Source: Gramella sp. AN32
GTDB lineage: Bacteria; Bacteroidota; Bacteroidia; Flavobacteriales; Flavobacteriaceae
Length of the DNA: 48,065 nucleotides
Direction of reading: 5' to 3'
Assembly (NCBI RefSeq): GCF_023718305.1
Contig: NZ_QEYO01000025.1
Span: forward strand, 1 to 48,065
Made by a program: the position numbers and the translations under genes. The notes under the pieces were generated by a model. It had not been told where the DNA came from. It worked only from the letters and a program-made list of their open reading frames with translations, and made no database searches. Positions 24,981 through 33,383 of this stretch are shown here, one piece after another. Position 1 is the stretch's first letter. Each line of letters begins with the position of its first letter.

Positions 24981-25009
24981 TTGGGCTCTTGCCGATTTAT
25001 ATATCTTTA
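24981..25009 (+). promoter_or_regulatory. Promoter of the NatAB-type operon
   Basis: TTG at 24981-24983, an 18-bp spacer and TATCTTTA at 25002-25009 match the Bacteroidota -33/-7 pattern with one mismatch. The ATG is 20 bp further on. Confidence 0.55.
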
Positions 25010-25028
25010 ACATTCTATTAAAAACCGT

Positions 25029-25958
25029 ATGGATCATCTTTTGGTTGCCGAAAACGTCTCCAAACAATTCGGAAATTTTACCGCTTTAAATAATATTTCA
25101 ATTAGTATTCCCAGGCAAAGTATCTTTGGCCTGCTGGGTCCTAATGGAGCCGGTAAAACCACTTTTTTAAGAATTGTCAATCAAATTACTATGCCAGATA
25201 CTGGCAAAGTATACTTAGATGGTAAACCATTGCATCCAGATGATATAGCGCATATTGGTTATCTTCCGGAAGAACGCGGGCTTTATAAATCGATGAAAGT
25301 TGGAGAGCAGGCTTTGTACCTGGCCAGGCTGAAGGGTTTGAGCAAAGCAGAAGCAAAAGAACGTTTAAATTACTGGTTTAAGCGTTTGGAAATTGAAGGT
25401 TGGTGGGATAAAAGGATTCAGGAACTTTCTAAGGGAATGGCGCAAAAAGTACAATTTGTAATCACTGTTTTGCACAATCCAAAATTGCTCATTTTTGATG
25501 AACCTTTTAGCGGATTCGATCCCGTGAATGCAAATTTAATCAAAGACGAAATATTACATTTAAAAGAAGAAGGGGCAACCATCCTTTTTTCTACGCATCG
25601 AATGGAAAGTGTTGAAGAACTATGTGATTATATCGCTTTAATCCACAAGTCGAATAAATTAATTGATGGTAAGCTTACCGATATCAAAAAAGAATATAAA
25701 TCAAATACTTTCGAGGTGGGTTTGGATGCGATAGATGAAGTGACTTTAAAACGGGAGCTAGAAGATCGATATAGCATTGGAGTCGCAAAATTCAAAAGTA
25801 TCAATGAAGACCTTAAACTGAGTATCAAGTTAAAAGATGAAGAAACTTCAAATGAACTAATTCAGTTCTTGTTGAGTAGAGGAAAAATCAATCACTTTGT
25901 AGAGGTGATCCCCTCCGTAAACGATATATTCATTAAAACGGTGACTCAAAATGCGTAA
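25029..25958 (+). CDS. ABC exporter ATP-binding protein, NatA-like
   Basis: A 309-residue ATPase. Walker A is GPNGAGKTT (about 38-46), the signature is LSKGMAQKVQ, Walker B is LLIFDEPFSGFDP and the switch histidine is in FSTHRMESVEEL. A C-terminal DUF4162-type domain (about 225-305) follows, as in NatA-type sodium or antibiotic exporters. It overlaps the permease gene by 8 bp. Substrate unknown. Confidence 0.92.
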   Translation: MDHLLVAENVSKQFGNFTALNNISISIPRQSIFGLLGPNGAGKTTFLRIVNQITMPDTGKVYLDGKPLHPDDIAHIGYLPEERGLYKSMKVGEQALYLARLKGLSKAEAKERLNYWFKRLEIEGWWDKRIQELSKGMAQKVQFVITVLHNPKLLIFDEPFSGFDPVNANLIKDEILHLKEEGATILFSTHRMESVEELCDYIALIHKSNKLIDGKLTDIKKEYKSNTFEVGLDAIDEVTLKRELEDRYSIGVAKFKSINEDLKLSIKLKDEETSNELIQFLLSRGKINHFVEVIPSVNDIFIKTVTQNA

Positions 25959-27249
25959 TCTTAGATTAATCATCAACCGGGAATATTCAGCCAGGGTTCG
26001 AAATAAAACCTTTATTGTAATGACTTTTTTGAGCCCGATTATCTTTGTGGTAATGGTTTTATTGATCGCCTATTTAAGTATGCTGAATAGTACAGATCAA
26101 AAAATTATTGGAATTTTTGATGAAACCGGGATCTTTACTAATGAGTTTAAGGATGGAGAACAGGTTCAATATATCTACTTTAATAATTCAAATCTGGAAA
26201 ATGCCCGACAAAAGGTGCTGGATAATGAATACTTCGGATTAATTCATATCGCCAAAATTGGAGATGGCCCCAATAGCTCTACCGAAGTTGGATTTTTAGG
26301 AAACGACACTCCGGGATTCGGTACGATTGAAAGTATAGAAAAGACGATTTCTGATAAACTTACCCGTCAGCAATTAATAAATAAAGGAATAGATGTTTCT
26401 GAAATTGACGCAGCGAGGGCGAAAGTAAATGTTGAAATTCAAAATTTTTCAGGGGAACGCAGTTCTAAAATGTCCAATTACATCAAAATGTTTTTTGGAG
26501 GTGCTGCGGGCTATCTTCTCATGATGTTCATTATTATTTATGGAAATATGGTCATGCGTAGTGTGATCGAGGAAAAGACCAACCGTATTATAGAAATTAT
26601 TGTTTCTTCAGTAAAACCTTTTCAGCTCTTATTGGGCAAAATACTTGGAACTTCTCTTGCGGGAATAACACAATTTACGGTTTGGGTAATTTTAGGGACA
26701 GTTCTTTTATGGAGCGTTTCCAGTTTTTTAGGTATTGATCCCCTGGCAGCGCAAACGCCTTCTACAGAAATGATAAATGAGATGGCAAGACCGGAATTAA
26801 ATCAGCTGGTTGTTGATATTCTGAAATTACCTTATGCAAGTTTACTTGTATTCTTTTTGATCTATTTTATAGGTGGATATTTTCTGTATAGTGCCATTTA
26901 CGCGGCAATTGGGGCAGCGGTTGATAGTGAAACCGATACCCAACAATTTATGTTTCCTATCATTATCCCTTTGATATTAGGGATTTATGTGGGCTTCTTT
27001 TCTGTGGTTGAAAATCCACACGGAACGGTTTCCACCATTTTTTCAATGATTCCCTTAACTTCACCTATTGTGATGCTCATGCGTATTCCATTTGGAGTGC
27101 CGTGGTATGAAATTAGCATTTCAATTATTATCTTAATTGCTACAAACTTTGCAATTTTATGGCTTTCAGCAAAAATTTACCGCGTGGGAATTTTGATGTA
27201 TGGGAAGAAACCGAGTTATAAGGAACTGTATAAATGGTTGAAATATTAA
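25951..27249 (+). CDS. ABC-2 type permease, NatB-like
   Basis: A 432-residue membrane protein: one N-terminal helix (about 22-44), a large extracytoplasmic domain (about 48-175) and five to six C-terminal helices. Typical blocks are RNLRLIINREYSARVRNKTFIVMTFLSPI at the start and MRSVIEEKTNRIIEIIVSSVKPFQLLLGKILG before the transmembrane bundle, both standard for ABC-2 (NatB/YhaP) permeases. Translationally coupled to the ATPase gene upstream and overlaps the mscS-type gene downstream by 16 bp. Confidence 0.92.
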   Translation: MRNLRLIINREYSARVRNKTFIVMTFLSPIIFVVMVLLIAYLSMLNSTDQKIIGIFDETGIFTNEFKDGEQVQYIYFNNSNLENARQKVLDNEYFGLIHIAKIGDGPNSSTEVGFLGNDTPGFGTIESIEKTISDKLTRQQLINKGIDVSEIDAARAKVNVEIQNFSGERSSKMSNYIKMFFGGAAGYLLMMFIIIYGNMVMRSVIEEKTNRIIEIIVSSVKPFQLLLGKILGTSLAGITQFTVWVILGTVLLWSVSSFLGIDPLAAQTPSTEMINEMARPELNQLVVDILKLPYASLLVFFLIYFIGGYFLYSAIYAAIGAAVDSETDTQQFMFPIIIPLILGIYVGFFSVVENPHGTVSTIFSMIPLTSPIVMLMRIPFGVPWYEISISIIILIATNFAILWLSAKIYRVGILMYGKKPSYKELYKWLKY

Positions 27250-28187
27250 TGTTACAGGAAGATCAATCTGCCAAGGAAAAAGTAACCGAAGTTATCGAGC
27301 AGGATATCTGGGGAACTATTGTGGATTTTTGGAACCTTGGCTGGAGTTATAAATTAGGTGATGAACCGGTGACCATTACCGTTGGGTTGATCATTCTGGT
27401 CGTCCTCTCCTTTGTAATTACCAGTATAGTGCTCAGGATGTTGCGATCTTTTATCACTTCTAAATTATTGGAGGAGGATAAGCTCAAGTTCATCAGCATC
27501 TTCAAATTTGTAAAATATATTGTTTACGTAGTGGTGGTGCTTATTACGTTAAGTTCCTTTGGGATTAATGTAACCGTGGTACTGGCTGCTTCCGCAGCAC
27601 TTTTTGTTGGTCTTGGTTTAGCTTTGCAAGAGTTGTTTCAGGATGTAATTGGCGGCATTTTTATAATTCTGGATAAATCTTTGATGGTTGGAGATGTGAT
27701 AGAAATGGATGACCGCGTAGCCAGGGTCTTTGAAATTAAGCTAAGAACTACCCGTGCCCTTACCAGGGATGATAAGGTAATGATCATTCCCAACCATAAA
27801 TTTATTAGTGAAACCGTATATAATTATACCCAAAATCACAAAACCACAAGAGAAGCGGTAAAGGTTGGTGTGGCCTATGGGAGTGATGTGGAACAGGTAA
27901 GGGAAGTACTTTTAGACTGTGCCAGTGAACAGAAAGGCATACTTAAAAAACCGGAACCCTTTGTTCTTTTTGAAGATTTTGGGGATTCTGCGCTCATGTT
28001 TGGCTTACATTTTTATATTTCCGATAGTTTTGTAGACCCAAAAGTGAAAAGTGAGTTGCGATTTAGGATCAATAATATGTTTAAACTGAACAATATTACC
28101 ATTCCTTTCCCGCAGCGGGATGTGCATATGTTCTATCCACAAAACATGCCCCCAAAGGAGGGAATAAAGCCTGGTGAAAATGATTAA
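27234..28187 (+). CDS. mscS: Mechanosensitive ion channel of the MscS family
   Basis: A 317-residue small-conductance channel that opens at membrane tension to release solutes. Three membrane segments are seen (about 46-66, 95-115 and 118-140), the last holding the pore-lining glycine/alanine helix (AASAALFVGLGLALQELFQDVIGGIFI). The beta domain (VGDVIEMDDRVARVFEIKLRTTRALTRDDKVMIIPN) and C-terminal alpha/beta domain follow. Two starts are possible (27234 or 27249); both overlap the permease end, so it belongs to the same operon. Confidence 0.93.
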   Translation: MVEILMLQEDQSAKEKVTEVIEQDIWGTIVDFWNLGWSYKLGDEPVTITVGLIILVVLSFVITSIVLRMLRSFITSKLLEEDKLKFISIFKFVKYIVYVVVVLITLSSFGINVTVVLAASAALFVGLGLALQELFQDVIGGIFIILDKSLMVGDVIEMDDRVARVFEIKLRTTRALTRDDKVMIIPNHKFISETVYNYTQNHKTTREAVKVGVAYGSDVEQVREVLLDCASEQKGILKKPEPFVLFEDFGDSALMFGLHFYISDSFVDPKVKSELRFRINNMFKLNNITIPFPQRDVHMFYPQNMPPKEGIKPGEND

Positions 28188-28204
28188 AATTTAAAGTATT
28201 TAAA

Positions 28205-29371
28205 ATGGCAAAAATATTATTGATAGAGGATGAAGCTTCCATTAGAAGAGTCTTAAATAAAATCCTTTCTGAAGAAAATAAAGATTATAAAGTAACTGAA
28301 GCTGAAGATGGCCTCGCCGGAATGGAGATCGTGAAAAATGAAGATTTTGATCTTATACTTTGCGATATCAAAATGCCAAAAATGGATGGGGTTGAGGTGC
28401 TGGAAGCTGTACAAAAAATTAAACCTGAAATTCCTGTAGTGATGATTTCCGGTCATGGTGATCTTGATACTGCAGTGAACACCATGAAAATGGGGGCTTT
28501 TGATTATATCTCAAAACCACCTGATCTCAACAGACTTCTAAACACGGTTCGACATGCCCTGGACCGCAAAGAACTAGTTATCGAGAATACGCGCCTTAAG
28601 AAAAAGGTAAGTAAAAACTACCAAATGATTGGGGAAAGTGAGGCTATTGTGAATATCAAAGATATGATCGAAAAAGTAGCGCATACCGATGCCCGGGTTT
28701 TGATCACCGGCCCAAATGGTACCGGGAAAGAACTGGTTGCGCACTGGTTACACGAAAAAAGTGATCGTAGCAAAGGGCCCATGATCGAAGTGAATTGTGC
28801 CGCAATCCCTTCAGAATTAATTGAAAGTGAATTGTTTGGGCATGTAAAGGGTGCTTTTACATCAGCTAATAAAGATCGTGCCGGTAGATTTGAAGCTGCG
28901 AACAAGGGCACAATTTTCCTGGATGAAATTGGTGATATGAGCTTAAGCGCTCAGGCCAAAGTTTTAAGGGCGCTCCAGGAGAATAAAATATCCAGGGTGG
29001 GAAGTGATAAGGATATTAAAGTTGATGTTCGGGTGATAGCTGCGACCAATAAAGACCTTAAGAAGGAAATTGAAGAAAATAATTTTCGGGAGGATCTTTA
29101 TCACCGGCTTGCAGTAATCTTAATTGAAGTTCCTGCTTTAAAAGAAAGAAAAGATGATATCCCATTATTGATAGAGTATTTCAGCGAAAAGATCGCACAG
29201 GAGCAGGGAACTAATCAGAAAAATTTCACCAGTGGTGCAATTTCGGCACTAAAGGAAAGCCATTGGAGGGGAAATGTTCGGGAGCTTCGAAACGTGGTGG
29301 AACGTTTGATCATTCTTGGTGGTAACGAGATTACCGATGAAGATGTTAAACTCTTTGGTAGCCGATTCTAA
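28205..29371 (+). CDS. NtrC-family response regulator without a C-terminal HTH
   Basis: A 388-residue two-component regulator. The receiver domain (1-120) has acidic Glu9-Asp10, phospho-acceptor Asp54 (LCDIKMP) and the Lys in ISKPPDL. The AAA+ sigma-54 activation domain follows: Walker A GPNGTGKE (about 168-175), the sigma-54 contact loop GAFTSA (216-221) in place of the canonical GAFTGA, and R-finger regions NVRELRNVVERL. The protein ends at VKLFGSRF, so the Fis-type DNA-binding domain (usually another 60-80 residues) is absent. No sensor kinase is adjacent. It overlaps the convergent GNAT-like gene by 4 bp. Confidence 0.92.
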   Translation: MAKILLIEDEASIRRVLNKILSEENKDYKVTEAEDGLAGMEIVKNEDFDLILCDIKMPKMDGVEVLEAVQKIKPEIPVVMISGHGDLDTAVNTMKMGAFDYISKPPDLNRLLNTVRHALDRKELVIENTRLKKKVSKNYQMIGESEAIVNIKDMIEKVAHTDARVLITGPNGTGKELVAHWLHEKSDRSKGPMIEVNCAAIPSELIESELFGHVKGAFTSANKDRAGRFEAANKGTIFLDEIGDMSLSAQAKVLRALQENKISRVGSDKDIKVDVRVIAATNKDLKKEIEENNFREDLYHRLAVILIEVPALKERKDDIPLLIEYFSEKIAQEQGTNQKNFTSGAISALKESHWRGNVRELRNVVERLIILGGNEITDEDVKLFGSRF

Positions 29372-29973
29372 GGTCGCTTATTTCTGGGTTTTTTCGGATC
29401 GTATTTAAGAAAATACATCGTATCCCCACTGGGATGCGCCCATTCATGAAAAAGATCGAAACCAACTCGTTGATAAACTAGGGCATTGGTACGTCCCCTC
29501 GTTTCGGCATATAATTCGAGGCCGGTATCATGAGCCGTCCTGAAAAATACATCCTTCATCTCTTTTCCCACCTGCGTATCAGCTCCACGGGATTCTTTTA
29601 AAATTCCCCAAAACCAGCAATAAAGATACTCTCCGGTTTTTGGCCGTTGATCTTTAATATATTTCTGGGTTTTTAAAATTTTGATCGCGTTTTTGACCCC
29701 TGTTACATTTATTAAAAGGCCTATTTGTGTCCAGAGATCTTTCCAGATACTGTTATCTTTTGCACTGGTTCTAAAAAGAATGGCAATTCCATCCTTTTTT
29801 CTTGAAAGAATAAGCGCATCTTTTTGAAGTGCTTTTTCCACCATATGCCTGGCGAGATAATCAAAACGTTCTTCCAGCTTTCCATCCTTTTTTACAATAT
29901 CGCGGGAAGTAGGGGTTTCCTTTAAAAGAATAGAAACCTTATTGATGATGTCTTCTTTTTCTGTTTGGTCCAA
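29368..29973 (-). CDS. GNAT-like N-acetyltransferase, unknown substrate
   Basis: A 201-residue protein with a TTG start; the first 40 residues are charged. The C-terminal part (TGLELYAETRGRTNALVYQRVGFDLFHEWAHPSGDTMYFLKYDP) has the look of the last GNAT strands and helix (Y-x-x-x-GF). The acetyl-CoA loop Q-x-x-G-x-G/A is only loosely visible (ADTQVGKEMKD). I consider GNAT likely but not certain. Convergent with the response regulator (4 bp overlap) and divergent from the PPK2 gene, with the two starts 75 bp apart. Confidence 0.6.
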   Translation of the reverse strand: MDQTEKEDIINKVSILLKETPTSRDIVKKDGKLEERFDYLARHMVEKALQKDALILSRKKDGIAILFRTSAKDNSIWKDLWTQIGLLINVTGVKNAIKILKTQKYIKDQRPKTGEYLYCWFWGILKESRGADTQVGKEMKDVFFRTAHDTGLELYAETRGRTNALVYQRVGFDLFHEWAHPSGDTMYFLKYDPKKPRNKRP

Positions 29974-30048
29974 TGCAAAAATCTTTACCGCGAAGATAAA
30001 AAAATTAAAAGTCTTAAAGATTGTATATTTAAATCAAAGAATGATGAT

Positions 30049-30927
30049 ATGAAATCTATAAATGAAGCAGATTTTCGAGTGAAATCTGAAATAAAACTAA
30101 AAAATCTCGACACCAGTTTCGATCTAAAAGAAGATAAAAAGAAAATAGAAAAAGAACTGGAAGATGTTCGGGAAGATCTGGGCGACTGGCAGGATAAATT
30201 GTACGCGCACGGGAAATATGCCGTCCTGATTTGTTTACAGGGAATGGATACCGCCGGAAAAGATAGTTTGATTCGCGAAGTTTTTAAGGATTTTAATAGT
30301 CGGGGAGTGGTAGTACACAGTTTTAAAACACCTTCTTCTATAGAGCTGAAACATGATTATTTATGGAGGCATTATATCGCCTTACCTGCCCGCGGAAAAT
30401 TTGGAGTTTTCAATCGCACGCATTATGAAAATGTTCTGGTTACCAGAGTTCATCCTGAATATATTTTGAATGAAAATATTCCTGAAATACAGGGAGTAGA
30501 GGATATTAATGAGAATTTCTGGCTGAAGCGTTTTGAACAAATCAGAAATTTTGAGGATCATATTGCAGAAAATGGTACGATCATTTTTAAATTCTTTCTG
30601 AACATTTCTAAGGTTGAGCAAAAAGACCGCTTATTAAGAAGACTGGAAAAGCCGAATAAAAACTGGAAATTTTCCCCCGGTGATTTAAAAGAAAGGAAGC
30701 TTTGGGACAAATATCAGGAATGCTATGAAGATGCTATCAATAATACATCTTCTGAAAAGGCTCCGTGGTATATAATTCCTTCAGATGATAAACCCACCGC
30801 GAGATATTTGGTGGCAAAAATTTTATACGATGTGCTCAAAGAATATCAGGATGTAAAAGAACCGGCATTAGATGCTAAGATTAAAGACAATTTAGAGCAA
30901 TATAAGGAACAGTTAAGGAAAGAATAA
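30049..30927 (+). CDS. ppk2: Polyphosphate kinase 2 family protein
   Basis: A 292-residue PPK2-type enzyme that moves phosphate between polyphosphate and nucleotides. The P-loop GMDTAGKDS (65-73), preceded by LICLQ, and the second block (FNRTHYENVLVTRVHPE) with a basic lid are clear. Whether it prefers AMP, ADP or GDP cannot be read from the sequence. I start at the ATG at 30049 (MKSINEADF). Upstream TTG codons would overlap the start of the divergent GNAT-like gene and are less likely. Confidence 0.92.
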   Translation: MKSINEADFRVKSEIKLKNLDTSFDLKEDKKKIEKELEDVREDLGDWQDKLYAHGKYAVLICLQGMDTAGKDSLIREVFKDFNSRGVVVHSFKTPSSIELKHDYLWRHYIALPARGKFGVFNRTHYENVLVTRVHPEYILNENIPEIQGVEDINENFWLKRFEQIRNFEDHIAENGTIIFKFFLNISKVEQKDRLLRRLEKPNKNWKFSPGDLKERKLWDKYQECYEDAINNTSSEKAPWYIIPSDDKPTARYLVAKILYDVLKEYQDVKEPALDAKIKDNLEQYKEQLRKE

Positions 30928-30952
30928 TAACAATCAATGCCGCAAAGGTTCT

Positions 30953-31001
30953 CAGTTTTTAGTTTATTTGATCTTTCAAACTTCAACTATTCAACTTCAT
31001 G
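30953..31001. repeat. Degenerate seven-base-periodic array downstream of PPK2
   Basis: Read in steps of seven: CAGTTTT, TAGTTTA, TTTGATC, TTTCAAA, CTTCAAC, TATTCAA, CTTCATG. The AGTTT or TTCAA core recurs in phase. It shows a period but little exact repetition. It lies in a gene-free stretch between PPK2 and the MATE gene. Confidence 0.45.
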
Positions 31002-31033
31002 AATATAAAGTTTTGTCTTCTCATCCTTTCTGT

Positions 31034-31075
31034 GAACAAGCGGGAACTTGAACTTGGAACTGCGACTATGGCAAG
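31034..31075. repeat. Second degenerate heptad stretch upstream of the MATE gene
   Basis: In steps of seven: GAACAAG, CGGGAAC, TTGAACT, TGGAACT, GCGACTA, TGGCAAG. The GAACT core recurs at intervals of about seven. Together with 30953-31001 and the flanks, this fills the gap of about 280 bp between PPK2 and MATE, where no gene is visible. Confidence 0.4.
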
Positions 31076-31158
31076 TTTGATGTATTTAGCAGGATAAATA
31101 TGATCTTGAAACCGTTGAAACTTCATCCCAAATAACCGATTAAAAAGATCGCATTTTT

Positions 31159-31193
31159 TTGGTTTTTTCAGAAAATTAAAGCCGTTACCTTTG
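31159..31193 (+). promoter_or_regulatory. Candidate promoter of the MATE operon
   Basis: TACCTTTG at 31186-31193 matches TAnnTTTG; a TTG lies at 31159-31161 with a rather long 24-bp spacer. The -7 box covers the first possible TTG start (31191), so translation must begin further on. Confidence 0.5.
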
Positions 31194-31211
31194 CAATCCA
31201 AAAAAAGGTTT

Positions 31212-32579
31212 TTGCAACTTTCAGATTACACAAAAGAATTTAGCCGAAATTTAAACATTGCCTTTCCGGTCATGCTTGGCCAGTTAGGTCATGTGATGGT
31301 GGGATTGGTGGATAACCTGATGATTGGTCAATTAGGCGCTGCACCACTGGCGGCAGTATCCTTGGGAAATGCCCTGGTTTTTATCGCCATGTCCCTGGGG
31401 ATAGGATTTTCCTTTGCAATTACACCCTTAATTGCCGAAGCTGATGGCGCCGGAGATCTCGAAAGCGGAAGAAGTTATTTTCATCATGGTTTGATCATGA
31501 GTAGCATTAATGGGATCTTCCTTTTTCTCCTGTTATTGCTTTCCAAACCCATTCTATATTATCTGGATCAGCCGGAAGAAGTGGTCGTGCTGGCGATACC
31601 TTATATGAATATCGTGGCGCTGTCTATGGTGCCTTTAATGGCTTTCCAGGCCTTTAAACAATTCGCCGATGGGCTTTCGCAAACCAAATATGCCATGTAT
31701 GCCACCTTGCTGGCGAATGTCGTGAATGTCATTTTTAATTATCTGCTTATCTACGGTTTCTGGATCTTCCCAAGGCTGGAACTTGAAGGCGCTGCCTGGG
31801 GAACGCTTATTTCGAGATTTTTTATGCTTTGGTTTATTTGGGAAATTTTAAAGCGAAAATCAAAATTTGCCGCTTATTTTAAATGGTCGAAAAAAGAAGC
31901 AATACACTGGAATATTTTCAAGAAAATATTTTCCCTGGGATTTCCTACGGCCTTACAGATGCTATTTGAAGTAGCGATCTTTACGGCGACTATATTTCTG
32001 GCCGGAAACCTGGGCACGAATCCGCAGGCGGCGAATCAAATTGCGCTTAATCTTGCATCTATGACCTTTATGATTGCAGTGGGCCTGGGTGTGACCGCAA
32101 CCATACGCGTGGGGAATCAGGTAGGTACCAGGAAATACAAAGATTTGAGAAGGATTGCTTTATCTATTTTCCTACTGGTATTTCTTATTGAAGCAGTCTT
32201 TGCACTACTCTTTATTTTGCTGAAGGATATCATGCCCACTTTTTATATCGATAATGCTGAAGTGATCATGCTGGCTTCGCAATTGCTTATCGTAGCGGCA
32301 TTATTTCAGTTGAGCGATGGTGTGCAGGTAGTTATTCTGGGCGCTTTAAGAGGTTTGCAGGATGTGAAGATACCCACGGGAATATGTTTTATTGCTTACT
32401 GGATCATTGGTTTTCCCGTAAGCTTTTATTTCGGGCAAAAAGAACAATTTGGAAGTATGGGGATTTGGTTTGGTTTGCTGGCCGGGTTAACATCTTCAGC
32501 ATTATTATTGTATTTTAGGTTCAATTATTTAAGTAAAAAATTAATCCGCACCAAAGAAAAAGTGGTGCAACAAGTGTAA
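31212..32579 (+). CDS. MATE family efflux transporter
   Basis: A 455-residue inner-membrane exporter of the DinF/NorM class with about 12 helices, driven by protons or sodium. Typical blocks are AFPVMLGQLGHVMVGLVDNLMIGQLGAAPLAAVSLGNAL at the start and NQIALNLASMTFMIAVGLGVTATIRVGNQVG in the second half. No ATG is near; I place the start at the TTG at 31212 (MQLSDYTKEFSRN), which has an AAAGG run upstream and lies after the -7 box at 31186-31193. The next gene starts 3 bp after the stop. Confidence 0.92.
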   Translation: MQLSDYTKEFSRNLNIAFPVMLGQLGHVMVGLVDNLMIGQLGAAPLAAVSLGNALVFIAMSLGIGFSFAITPLIAEADGAGDLESGRSYFHHGLIMSSINGIFLFLLLLLSKPILYYLDQPEEVVVLAIPYMNIVALSMVPLMAFQAFKQFADGLSQTKYAMYATLLANVVNVIFNYLLIYGFWIFPRLELEGAAWGTLISRFFMLWFIWEILKRKSKFAAYFKWSKKEAIHWNIFKKIFSLGFPTALQMLFEVAIFTATIFLAGNLGTNPQAANQIALNLASMTFMIAVGLGVTATIRVGNQVGTRKYKDLRRIALSIFLLVFLIEAVFALLFILLKDIMPTFYIDNAEVIMLASQLLIVAALFQLSDGVQVVILGALRGLQDVKIPTGICFIAYWIIGFPVSFYFGQKEQFGSMGIWFGLLAGLTSSALLLYFRFNYLSKKLIRTKEKVVQQV

Positions 32580-32582
32580 GAT

Positions 32583-32813
32583 ATGGAACTCCCAAAATTT
32601 ATATTAGGCGATAATACCGATTTTCCCGATTCAATCTTTGTGGTGCATACGGAATATCCCCGTTTTATCATCAATCTTGAAAATGATGAGGTAGAATGGC
32701 TGGAAGATTTCGATAAAAGTGATGAAGATGAGCTTTCCAGTGAAGCTGAAAACCTGATCACCGAAGCCAATGAATTCTACGACCGCGAGGTGAGCCGTTA
32801 CGAAAAAGATTAG
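32583..32813 (+). CDS. Small acidic conserved protein, unknown function
   Basis: A 76-residue acidic protein (ELPKFILGDNTDFPDSIFVVHTEYPRFIIN, then a Glu/Asp-rich tail WLEDFDKSDEDELSSEAENLI). No motif gives a function. It sits 3 bp after MATE and is directly followed by the PAP2 gene, with no base between, so the three are one operon. Codon use and start context are ordinary, supporting a real gene. Confidence 0.75.
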   Translation: MELPKFILGDNTDFPDSIFVVHTEYPRFIINLENDEVEWLEDFDKSDEDELSSEAENLITEANEFYDREVSRYEKD

Positions 32814-33383
32814 ATGGAAAAACTGGCAGAATTAGATAAAGAGTTGTTCCTTTTTCTGAATAATCTGGGTTCTGAAAAATGGGATTGGCTCTGGATCGCT
32901 ATAAGCGATAAATGGATGGCCATTCCGCTTTATGCTATTCTTTTATTTCTCGTTTTTAAAAATTTCGGCTGGAAATCTACTTTGCTGGTCATGGTGGTGG
33001 TAAGCTTATTAATTACGGCTACAGATCAACTTGCCAATGTCTTTAAACATTATTTTGAAAGGCCCAGGCCATGCCGCCAGGAAGGCGTTATGGAATTTGC
33101 CAGATATGTCGCCGAAAGATGTGGCCGTTTTGGCTATTTTTCTGCGCATGCTGCTAATTCTACAGGTGTAGCGGTATTTTTAAGTTTACTTCTTAAACCG
33201 GTCTATAAAAAATTATGGATTTTTCTGATGATCTGGGCTTTGGTTGTTTCTTATAGCCGAATCTATCTGGGCGTGCATTATCCTGGCGACGTGCTTACCG
33301 GAATTTTAATAGGAGCTATTTTCGGATCCTTATTTTATATGTTAGCGCAGTGGTTGCTGAAAATGTTTAAACTTCAGCATTAA
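32814..33383 (+). CDS. PAP2 superfamily membrane phosphatase
   Basis: A 189-residue membrane phosphatase with five to six helices. The three PAP2 catalytic blocks are present: K-x6-RP (KHYFERPRP), the SAH motif (FSAHAANS, with Ala where PSGH has Gly) and SR-x5-H-x3-D (SRIYLGVHYPGD). Such enzymes dephosphorylate undecaprenyl-pyrophosphate or lipid phosphates. Downstream of MATE and the acidic protein in one operon. It overlaps the end of the convergent meaB gene by 4 bp. Confidence 0.92.
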   Translation: MEKLAELDKELFLFLNNLGSEKWDWLWIAISDKWMAIPLYAILLFLVFKNFGWKSTLLVMVVVSLLITATDQLANVFKHYFERPRPCRQEGVMEFARYVAERCGRFGYFSAHAANSTGVAVFLSLLLKPVYKKLWIFLMIWALVVSYSRIYLGVHYPGDVLTGILIGAIFGSLFYMLAQWLLKMFKLQH

